Positions 55,961 to 64,000 of a stretch of DNA of 64,000 nt are shown here, one piece after another. The first letter of the stretch is position 1. The number at the start of each line of letters is the position of its first letter. The notes under the pieces are model-generated. The model saw only the letters and a program-made list of their open reading frames with translations, did not search any database and was not told where the DNA came from. The position numbers were made by a program, and so were the translations under genes. The stretch is from Selaginella moellendorffii (taxonomy: Eukaryota; Streptophyta; Lycopodiopsida; Selaginellales; Selaginellaceae): contig NW_003314265.1 in the NCBI RefSeq assembly GCF_000143415.4, forward strand, positions 1,109,864 through 1,173,863, written 5' to 3'.

Positions 55961-56802
55961 GAAACTTGGGCTTAGACCTAAGCTAGACATAGAACAAAGA
56001 CAAATACGCAAGTAGGAGCTAAACTATGCATTAAATTAATCAATTATGCTCAACATACCCACTATCCTTATTATATATTTGGAACAAGGAATGAATACTT
56101 TGAGCTTTCACCCTTAGTATCAAGAGTTAAATCTCTGGGACAAATTTGAAACTTACTAAATATGGAATAATGTTAAAGTATTAATTTGGATATAAGATCA
56201 ACACTATTGTGTTCAAAATAATCTCTACATTTTATAGATGTTCTAAATTAGCAAATCTAAACATTTTTCATAAATAGTTAATAGAACCAAATGAAACTAG
56301 CATATAGGGCATGATGGTGGGAGTGTTTTAGCTAGAAGCTATCATTTAGCAAATATTGAAAGACTAAGCTCAATATTATGAGAGTTTTTAACATTAGCAA
56401 ATGCAAATCAACAATATAAATTTTTCATCACCACGTCAAATATGTTTGACTAAATGACAACTTAAAATTTCCTTTCTTAGTGCTCTTTTAGTCTAAGTGC
56501 GCATATGATTATTAATTTCTCAACTAACTTAGATGGAGATTGATAAAGGATTCAACAATACCAAGCAATAAAAAAAGAATATCCAAAAGGACTTGCTAAC
56601 AAATAACTTTTGATACCTATAGTCATATTCATGACAATAATACTTTATCTCATATTTATGTAATACTTATTGATATAATAATATTTAAAAATACCTTAAT
56701 AGAAGTTAAATTTACTCAACTTTGATTTCTTCTTTAAAAAACTTTGAAAAAATCATTTAAAATTCTTAAGTATATTTGATTTCTTTTATCTTTTATTCAC
56801 AG

Positions 56803-56808
<6 letters not shown>

Positions 56809-56836
<28 letters not shown>
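56809..56836. repeat. (AG)n microsatellite
   Basis: Uninterrupted AG dinucleotides, about 14 units, after GAAAGAAAG. Confidence 0.9.
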
Positions 56837-56841
<5 letters not shown>

Positions 56842-57096
56842 ATTATCAGTAAATAGGAAAGAATGAATCACTAAAGTAAAAAATTACTAATTACTAATTA
56901 CTTTAATCCAAATAAAAGGAAAATAGCTTTTTGCCGAATCAAATGTGTTGTCACCTTTAATGAAAGCTAAGTAAGAGCATCTCTTTTCCAGCCCAATCGC
57001 ATTGTCGGATCCTCACCGCTCTGGGCGTGCTCTGCTCGTCCAAAGCGAAGCCGGGGTAAAGGAGTTGTAAGATCATGTCATCGTGTCCAAAAGCTC

Positions 57097-58377
57097 TCAG
57101 CACACATTGCAAGGAGGCGAGCCCGCTTGATCATCTCTACTAGACTGCTGCAATCGCTTCCTGGCAGCTGCGATGGCCGCCTTGACACCGGCATGATCCG
57201 ACTTCTTGATCACCTTGCTCGCAGAGGCATCCTCCTCAACCCCTCCAATCTCCTCCAGCGAACAGCAGGCATCTAGAGCGATCAAAATCGTCTCCCGGCT
57301 CCTCCTCGATTTCTCCATCTTCTCGTACACCCCCATCGCCATATCCCTTCTTCCAGCGTCTACATAGCTCTTGATCATCACGTTCCAGGCCTCGGCACTC
57401 TTCTTCTCTAGATTCACAAACAGCTTTCTTGCCATCTCCAAATCCCCACACTGGGCGTAGAACGCAAAGATCGCCGTCCGGAGCTTTAGATCCGCGCGGA
57501 CCTCGCTCGAGACCAAGCACGCGTGGATGACACGCCCCTCGGCCAGCGCCCGCGCCCTCGCACAGCAATCAAACATCACAACCAGGAGCTCCGAGTCGGC
57601 CTCCAGATCCATGTTCTTGTACGCCTCGAGCGCGCGCTTGTGATCACCATTCTCGACGTAGCACCGGATCATGGCCGCCCAGGCGCTCACGCCGCGCTTC
57701 TTCCTCTCCAGGCTCTCGAACACCTGGAGCGCTAGATCCACGGCGCCGCACTGGCTGTACATCTCGATCAGGAGCTCGGCCAGGAACGGGTTCCTCGCGA
57801 ATCCCTCCGCGACGAGCTGGTTGTGGACCTTGATGCCCTGCTCCAGCGCGCGGTGCTGGGCGCAGTGGCGCAGCAGCGCGGCGTAGCCCGGCGGGGAATC
57901 CACCTGGTTGGCCTCGGATCGCAGGAGCTCGAGCGTGTAGTCGACGTTGCCCGCGCGCGCGAGCGCCGCGATGAACTCCTGGCGCTTGCCGATGTGGACG
58001 CTGGCGCGCTCCTTGAGCGCCTGGCGCGCGACGTCGCGCCACCATCGCCAGTCCACCGTGTCGGAGCGGAAATCGTTGGAGAGCCAGACCAGGTAGTCCG
58101 TGGGCAGCGCGCCCAGCGGCGTCCCGACGTGGATGCCGAAGTTGATGGGCGTCCGGCAGGTGCCATCGACGAGGAAGTCGAGGAACTCCTTGGACAGCTC
58201 GCGCGGCCTCTTCATGTCCTCGAAGACGAAGGGGTTCCAGACGCCGGCGGGGAGCTCGCCCCTCCGCCAGCGCACCCAGATCGATCGGTACTTACTTGCC
58301 GACGCCGCCCACAAGAATGCGGGGCTCCTCGGCCGCGAGCACAGCGCCATCGCTACCCACGCAAGAACCCTAGACAA
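57097..58377 (-). CDS. PPR protein with an N-terminal DUF3820-like segment
   Basis: Intronless minus-strand frame of 426 residues, start M-S-R-V-L-A-W-V-A-M-A-L at 58377. Residues ~70-110 read F-G-I-H-V-G-T-P-L-G-A-L-P-T-D-Y-L-V-W-L, resembling DUF3820 (G-x-x-x-G-x-x-L-x-x-L-P-x-x-Y-L-x-W-L). Then at least six PPR-like helical repeats: F-I-A-A-L-A-R-A-G-N-V-D-Y-T, Y-A-A-L-L-R-H-C-A, L-L-I-E-M-Y-S-Q-C-G-A-V-D-L-A, W-A-A-M-I-R-C-Y-V-E-N-G-D, F-A-F-Y-A-Q-C-G-D-L-E-M-A and W-N-V-M-I-K-S-Y-V-D-A-G-R. PPR proteins bind organellar RNA. No E or DYW domain. The Arg-rich N-terminus fits organelle import. Confidence 0.85.
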   Translation of the reverse strand: MSRVLAWVAMALCSRPRSPAFLWAASASKYRSIWVRWRRGELPAGVWNPFVFEDMKRPRELSKEFLDFLVDGTCRTPINFGIHVGTPLGALPTDYLVWLSNDFRSDTVDWRWWRDVARQALKERASVHIGKRQEFIAALARAGNVDYTLELLRSEANQVDSPPGYAALLRHCAQHRALEQGIKVHNQLVAEGFARNPFLAELLIEMYSQCGAVDLALQVFESLERKKRGVSAWAAMIRCYVENGDHKRALEAYKNMDLEADSELLVVMFDCCARARALAEGRVIHACLVSSEVRADLKLRTAIFAFYAQCGDLEMARKLFVNLEKKSAEAWNVMIKSYVDAGRRDMAMGVYEKMEKSRRSRETILIALDACCSLEEIGGVEEDASASKVIKKSDHAGVKAAIAAARKRLQQSSRDDQAGSPPCNVC

Positions 58378-59181
58378 GCCCTACATTTGAAAAGCCCTAA
58401 ACCCAGAGCGCGCAAAGATTAACACTTACCGAATATACCATTTTTAAATTCAAAGTTGCTATGAATGATAATGGAACGAAATGCTTTCTCGTTCTTCTGG
58501 TGGTCTCGATTCATGGCAGCGGTAGCCCAGATCCCTTCGAATCTGCGCAACTCGCGCGTCTTCGTGATCCCTGCAATTGTCGATTCGTGTGCCTTTCGCA
58601 CTGGCAATCCATACTTATACTTGCCCGAGCTGGCAAGGGATTTGGCAGCGGACGATCGCTGCTCGTTTTCACGGTCAGCAAGGCCTCGCTGGGAACTTGT
58701 CGCAGAGCGGATGTGCGTAGAGAGTCCACTTTGTTCCAAGATCATGTCTCTCTTTGTTCTTCAAATGTACTACTACTCAAAGAGATTGCTAATCACGCTA
58801 GAATGACAATCCTAGAGCTCGGGCTTGACGGTTGCCTTTTCTTCTTTACGAGCTAATTTGCCGGCTAAAACACCCGACACTCCCATCCAACGGCCAATCG
58901 ACCCCAAAAAGCGGTTGTTGCAAGAACCTGTCTTTAAAATTTACAAAACACAAGAATAAATCGGGCTCTTTTTCCTTGATTTGAGACCAATCACAATTCT
59001 ACGTGCTTCACATCATCCGTCTTCGAATTCATGATCAGTGTGCTTTCGTTTAGCGCAACCGGCTCATACGGGTTGAACAACGTCCGCGGAGACGATTCAC
59101 GAGCATCTGATGCAAACACAGCGACATCCACCACCATCTCTTGCATGTGTGATTTCCAAGTTGGAAGTACCTTGGATGTAA
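58378..59181. other. Intergenic sequence between two PPR genes
   Basis: No supported gene. Short plus-strand frames (58461-58856) are chance. The two PPR genes are in tandem on the minus strand. Confidence 0.5.
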
Positions 59182-60960
59182 TCAACCAGGTTGCAAGGTG
59201 TTGGCCATGAGAACAAACGAAGCGGCGTTGTGCGGATCGAGCTTGGCAATGTTCTCCATAGCTCGAGCTCCACACTCGGCATTGTTGTGGATCCGGCAGG
59301 CACCCAGCAGTGTTTTCCACACCACCACATCCGCCGGAACTGGCATGCTTTGCAGCAGCTGCTCCGCCTCGGAAAGCCTCCCGACTCGTCCAAAAGCATC
59401 GATCAAGCACGAGTAGTGCCGCGACGTTGGCAGGCTTCCATAGTCGCAAGCTGTGGAGAAAAACTGGTTCCATCCTTGTTCGATCATCCCAAGCCGGCTA
59501 CACGCTGTTAGAACAATCGCAAAGGTAATCATCTGTGGCCTTGTCCCCTGGAGATTCAAGCGATGAAACAACGAGAGAACCTCTAGAGGGCGATTGTTCT
59601 TGGCGTAAGTGGCCATTGTCGTGTTCCAGGAAACCATGTCTTTCACAGGGATCTCGCTCAAGAGCCTCTCGGCCTTGAGCAAATCTCCTCGATCGCCATA
59701 AGCCGCCGCTAGAGCGTTCCAGGAGGCCGAGTTCTTCTCGGGCATGAAGAAAATTATTCTTTGCGCTTCGGCCAGGTGACCAGTCACAATGTGGCACGTA
59801 CACACCGCCGTCCATGTCAGCACGTCCTTTTGAGGGATATACCTTAGCAGGAATAGCACCTCTTCCAGATGCCCCTTGTGGGCATATGCGGTGAGCATTG
59901 TGTTCCAGGATACGAGATTCCTGTACGGCATTGTGTCGAACAGGACCCGAGATTCTTCTAGATGCCCGTACAGGCCATACGACGCGATCATGCAATTGTA
60001 CGACACGACGTTCCTCTGTGGCATGGAGTTGAAGAGGCGTCTAGATTCTTCAAGATTCCTGTCCTGGGCAAAGGCATAGATTATTGTGTTAAAAGAGATG
60101 ACGTCTCTGAAAACCATTCTATCAAAGAGATTTTTTGCCCGCTCCAAAAGCCCACACTCTGCGTACAAAGATACCATTGCGTTCCACGACACAAGGCTCT
60201 CCTCCGGCATCTCGAGAAAGATTCGCTCTGCCTCCTCAAGATTCCCATAGTCAGCATATCCCTGGAGCATCGTGTTCCATGTCACCACGTTCCTCTCCGG
60301 CATCGCGTTAAAAACCCGTCGTGATTCGTCCACGTGTCCTACCCGCGCATACGCCGTCACCATGGCAGTCCAGCTCACCACGTTCTTAACCGGCATCTCC
60401 TCAAAGAGAACCTTTGCCTCGAAAAGATGCCCGTTTTCGGCATATGCCTGGATCATGGTGTTGTAAGAGACAACATTCTTCTCGTCCATGGAATCAAACA
60501 TTGACTTTGCCTCCTCCAAAAAATCCATCTCTGCATACCCATCGATCATCGTGTTACAAGATATGAGATCTCTCTCTGCGGCCAATTCGTAAATCCTCCT
60601 CGCCTCCTCCAAATCCCCGTTGCGGGCATACGCCGCCATCAACGAGTTCCACGACACGACGTCCCAGCCGGGCATTCCATCAAAAATCTCTCTCGCTTTC
60701 TCCACCTCCCCATTCTCCGAGAGTGCCTGGAGGAGCGTGTTCCAGGAGATGAGGTTGGGCTTTCTGATCTGGCCGAAAATCTTCAGCGCGTCTTCAAGGC
60801 TGCCGCATCGCCCATACATTTGCAATGCGAGATTGGAGAGGTAACGATCGAGCTCGTATTTCGATGCCACGATGGAGGCATGGACACTCCTGGCCTGGGA
60901 GAGATCCTTGGCATCGCGGCAAGACCTCAAAAGTTCGGCGATTTGGTCCCTAACAGCCAT
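59182..60960 (-). CDS. PPR protein with 13 uniform 31-residue repeats and E-like end
   Basis: Intronless minus-strand frame of 592 residues starting M-A-V-R-D-Q-I-A-E-L-L. After an L-type start (V-H-A-S-I-V-A-S, M-Y-G-R-C-G-S-L-E-D-A) come 13 consecutive 31-residue repeats, each with V-S-W-N-x-M or similar and Y-A-x-x-G-x-L-E-E-A-x-x-x-F-x-x-M-P. Such an unbroken SS-type array is much more regular than the P-L-S triplets of flowering plants. The end (D-V-V-V-W-K-T-L-L-G-A-C-R-I-H-N-N) is an E1-like motif, then the frame stops at L-Q-P-G without a full E2 or any DYW deaminase. The protein probably binds organellar RNA and would need a partner if it is an editing factor. No 5' transit peptide is evident before the first repeat. 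Confidence 0.9.
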   Translation of the reverse strand: MAVRDQIAELLRSCRDAKDLSQARSVHASIVASKYELDRYLSNLALQMYGRCGSLEDALKIFGQIRKPNLISWNTLLQALSENGEVEKAREIFDGMPGWDVVSWNSLMAAYARNGDLEEARRIYELAAERDLISCNTMIDGYAEMDFLEEAKSMFDSMDEKNVVSYNTMIQAYAENGHLFEAKVLFEEMPVKNVVSWTAMVTAYARVGHVDESRRVFNAMPERNVVTWNTMLQGYADYGNLEEAERIFLEMPEESLVSWNAMVSLYAECGLLERAKNLFDRMVFRDVISFNTIIYAFAQDRNLEESRRLFNSMPQRNVVSYNCMIASYGLYGHLEESRVLFDTMPYRNLVSWNTMLTAYAHKGHLEEVLFLLRYIPQKDVLTWTAVCTCHIVTGHLAEAQRIIFFMPEKNSASWNALAAAYGDRGDLLKAERLLSEIPVKDMVSWNTTMATYAKNNRPLEVLSLFHRLNLQGTRPQMITFAIVLTACSRLGMIEQGWNQFFSTACDYGSLPTSRHYSCLIDAFGRVGRLSEAEQLLQSMPVPADVVVWKTLLGACRIHNNAECGARAMENIAKLDPHNAASFVLMANTLQPG

Positions 60961-61906
60961 TCAGCTGAATCCAAGCCCTAACGAATTCAGTTGTCCGTAC
61001 AACTCGGGGCATCACCGCGCAGAATTTGAGGAGGCGATTGAACTGCTCGTGGCTGCAGGAAAAGGAGTTGGCAAACTACATTGAATCACAGGTGGGGGCC
61101 GATTAAAACCCCGCTTCTTCATGTTCTTGGATGGATTTCTTATTTAGCTTTCCTGCTACTAGTGATTTGTTTTTAGTTGGTTTGGTTGCGATCTCTACCA
61201 TCTTTTTCGTTCTTTTTCTTGTTTTCATTTTTGTAGTTTTTTGTTCGTTTGGGAATTGGAGTCTATTTCCTCCATTCAAAGATGGAATTATGAATGTATC
61301 CTTCGATTTTTTATTTTTTTTGTCACACACTGTCAAAACTAAGCAAGAAATCCATCCAATCGTTGTTTTAGCGAGGCTTCAATCTTTCTCCATCCTCTTG
61401 ACAATGCAGGGGCCCTAGCTCCATTCTCAATTCTACCATTGGTAATGCGTTTCTCAAATGAGGTAGCTTAGTTACAAGCACTACCTATCATGAGTTTTTC
61501 TCGGCAATCTCGAAATGTTTTCGCAATTTAGACAGGGTGTTTTGCTTACGACTTGATCATGAGCACCAGGGCTCTGGGACGACGCAGTGCCACTTCGATA
61601 TTCAAGGGCGCCCATCCCTGAGAACACTTGGTTGGTTGAACTCCCTCTCTCTGTCTGTGAGCTATTCTAGCAATGAAAAATGAAAAACAAAATTTGCAAA
61701 ATATTAAATCCTTTGGAATCCTGAGTTGTAGACATTGCAAGAACAATAAAGTTCTTTATTTTTTAATTCACAATACCATCCATTAATCATCCCTGTGCGT
61801 GAATTATTGATGCTTATTGTTTAATACATTAAATTATTCATAATTTCTTTTTACAAAATAGGGCAATAAAATTTTACTCGCAATTAAAAAATTAAACATT
61901 AAGAAG
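60961..61906. other. Intergenic sequence, nothing recognised
   Basis: T-rich stretch (61130-61340) and chance open frames only. Confidence 0.5.
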
Positions 61907-61971
61907 GGAGATGTAGTGGTTATAACCAGTGCAAGAGCTCACTTTACCCGGGTTCAATTCCCGGCATCTCC
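61907..61971 (+). other. tRNA-like sequence with shortened D region
   Basis: A perfect 7-bp acceptor stem (GGAGATG with CATCTCC) and a canonical T-arm (CCGGG-TTCAATT-CCCGG) enclose only 34 bases instead of about 42. The left part, TAGTGGTTATAACCAG, contains an A-box-like start but no normal D loop, and the anticodon stem (AGTG/CACT) closes an eight-base loop. At 65 bases it is too short for a standard tRNA. It may be a tRNA pseudogene or the head of a SINE. Confidence 0.45.
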
Positions 61972-62082
61972 AAAATCTATTTTGCTAAAAAGTAGGGCAG
62001 AAAATATTGCTAACAAAAAAGAACCTTTTTTGTTAAAACCTTGATGTTATTCACATTGATTTACAAGGATTCGGAGATGAGC

Positions 62083-64000
62083 TTACGAGGTGAGAATATC
62101 AGGAAAATAGTCGGATCTTCCACCGAGTATCCGGCCCTTCATGTCTGGAAAGGAGGAGAATCCCGGGAGCTCACTAACGGTGCCATCTTTCGCCACAGTG
62201 ATCGGGTATGCCAAGAGATGGCCCGGAAGATCCACCTCGGGCTCCCCCGCGTAGAGCTGCCAGTAGTAGTCCCCCATGCTGTTCATCTTTCTCATGCACT
62301 GGACGCTGCTGGGGGCCAGGAAATCGTTGTCAAGCACACCCGTGTGCTCGTACCACAGCGACATTCTAAAGCCGTGGACTTGGCCCCGCGGTGGCTGCGC
62401 CAGGCAAGTGTGGTATGGCTGGTAAGCTCCCATGGCGATCTCCGTGTCGCGGCCGCCATCCATGGAGCGCTGGTTTATATTCGCCGATCCAACTATGATG
62501 TATTCATCGTCCACTGCGCAAGAGATCTTCTCGTAAGTTCGCTAGAAAACTTTGAAACGAGGCAGGCTGGCTTACCGATCATCATCTTGGAGTGGACGTA
62601 GACCATGAAGCGGCGATGGTCCTGCGCGAGCTTGTAGCTGGAGCCCGGCTCGGGAGACTCCACAGGCAAGTAGTCGCCGGGAGCTCGCCTCTCCCGGTTC
62701 CCCAGGCAGTAGAAGGAGAGGTAGTCTCGCAGATCCACGTCGACGAGCTGCTTGGCGAAGAGTGCCGGAGCGATGGTCCTGTACATCATCTCCATGGTCC
62801 TCACCATCATCTCCAGGATCGCCATCACCTGGGGGCTGTCGGGGACTCCCTCGGGCCACATTGGAATGACGATGTAGACCCGGAAAGGCTGGCCGGCTTG
62901 GATCTTGCTCACGATCTTGAGCGCTATCTCGCGGGGAACCAAGTGGTGAGCTCCAGCGTTTTGGTGCGACTCCCACGCGAAAGAGCTTCCCAGGAAGTAT
63001 TGGTTCTCGATGTAGATGAAGTCCTTGGCTCGCCGGATAGCCGCGATGAAAGCGTCGTGGACGCTCCTGTCGATGATGTTGTCCTTGCCGCTCACCAGTC
63101 CCATTGCTCCCGCTGCTGCTGGATCCTGCGGGAAGCCAGCCACCGCCGCCGCGTCGATCGACCGGAAGAGTTGTACGTTCCAAGTGTTCCAGTCTTCTCC
63201 TGGACAAGCCGGGGCGGTCGGGGGAACGATGGATCTCATCTGCGCCAGCTCGAGCAGCCAGTTCGCGTCCTTGCTCGCCTGCTTTCTCCACCGCTGCTCG
63301 AAGTTGTGGAGCACGTCCCAGGCGGCCGGGCCTTCTATCCGCGCGTGGATGTCGTGCCACGGCTCTCTCGGCCCGCCGAACTTGCGACACGCCCTGGGAA
63401 AGCTCGTCTGCCGAAAGTCGTCCTTGTGCTCGGCATTGAGCGTGTGGAAGACCGAGTGATGCTGGTTGTCATATCTTCCCGCAGCGAGGTCCAGACCACC
63501 CACGAAACTTGTGATGGCCCTCATATGGCTTCCGGGTGCCGGGACATCAACCGTCAGCGTCTTCTGGTGGTGTGTAAACATGGCACCGATCTGGAAGCCT
63601 TGGACGATGCTGAGACCACTGTCCGGATTCCTGGGACACAGCCGGCACTTGACTTTGGTGTTCTTGAAATAATTGAAAGTCTCCTCGTCGTGAGTGTTCA
63701 TCACGCCCTCCGTCTTGACGACGCTGAGAGAGGTCCGGTCATCCCAGACGAGGAGTAAAACTCGGACTCCCTCCTCGGCTTTCCTCCGCAGGAGCTGGCC
63801 CAGCGTCTGTGCCTCGGCTCCCAGCGAAGCTCTTGCGGGGTCTCGGATCATCGTGATCTCGGTGAAAACCGACCACCCTGTGATGTAGATCAAATGCTTG
63901 GCGTTGGAAATGGCGTGGAACATATCCTCCCAGCACCGAGTCGGCTGATAGAGCTGATCTCCCGCGAGAAAAATCGGTGGCAGGAAGTTGTCACTCATGT
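62083..64000 (-). CDS. Phospholipase D, C2/alpha-type (3' part; N-terminus beyond window)
   Basis: Two minus-strand exons, 62576 to the window end and 62083-62513, with a 62-nt intron. The reading frame enters the window from the right, so the C2 domain is missing; M-S-D-N-F at 63998 is internal. HKD motif 1 is [11 protein letters not shown] (His144, Lys146, Asp151 counted from 63998). [12 protein letters not shown] and [12 protein letters not shown] follow (HKD 2, with the intron falling between I and V), then [12 protein letters not shown]. Both catalytic motifs are intact. PLD hydrolyses phospholipids to phosphatidic acid at membranes. The C-terminus ends Y-F-P-D-I-L-T-S, as is usual in plant PLDs. 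Confidence 0.92.

Larger units (their letters stand above)
53644..57096. other. AT-rich intergenic desert, no gene
   Basis: 3.4 kb with no supported gene. Contains the inverted dispersed repeat copy (55600-55960) and an (AG)n run at about 56809-56836. Confidence 0.6.

Noticed and set aside
57823-58422. Long open frame on the plus strand opposite the first PPR gene (199 codons)
   Set aside because: It mirrors the GC-rich third positions of the real minus-strand gene; the product is low-complexity and unrelated to any family.
62592-63758. 388-codon plus-strand frame opposite phospholipase D
   Set aside because: The minus strand has both HKD motifs and a proper intron; the antisense frame is a by-product of its GC-rich codons.

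Overview
This window looks like nuclear DNA of a land plant, most likely a lycophyte such as Selaginella (inference). Reasons: intron-rich genes with very short introns (about 47-65 nt), pentatricopeptide-repeat (PPR) genes, an auxin-response-factor-like gene without its DNA-binding domain, a YODA-type MAP3K, a C2-type phospholipase D, and GC-richer gene islands separated by AT-rich transposon debris. There is no bacterial-style gene organisation.

Layout. 1-3545: decayed AT-rich Helentron/Helitron (HUH Rep, Pif1-like helicase, C-terminal endonuclease), cut by the window start. 4288-20224 (minus): decayed NEMF/RQC2-like gene with a 13.18-kb intron. Most of that intron is a 13,114-bp element (4994-18107) with perfect 24-bp terminal inverted repeats. 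The element carries a minus-strand gene or gene cluster (ParB-like domain, acidic and Pro/Thr-rich segments, FCP1-like HAD domain), a plus-strand DUF7869 transposase-like gene broken by three TAG codons, and about 25 copies of a 22-bp palindrome, several sitting inside its small introns. 20225-32260: AT-rich retrotransposon terrain with two Ty1/copia remnants in opposite orientation and a three-copy inverted/direct repeat array.

32788-45231: gene island with a GDSL lipase, tRNA-Val(TAC), bL19 ribosomal protein, B3-less ARF-like gene with upstream ORFs, a purple-acid-phosphatase-like relic, and a TPR-RING-LON (LONRF) gene. 45290-47466: two degenerate related copies resembling a ULP1/NEDP1 cysteine protease. 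50005-52659: YODA-type MAP3K. 53182-53643: small conserved plant protein. 53644-57096: AT-rich repeat desert. 57097-60960: two minus-strand PPR genes. 61907-61971: tRNA-like sequence. 62083-64000: 3' part of a phospholipase D on the minus strand, running off the window.

The host genes are mostly independent housekeeping or signalling loci. The coherent 'system' is the 13.1-kb element: matching termini, coding capacity on both strands, and a private palindrome family found nowhere else in the window. Exon boundaries were read by eye from GT/GC...AG sites and reading-frame continuity, so allow an error of one or two bases.
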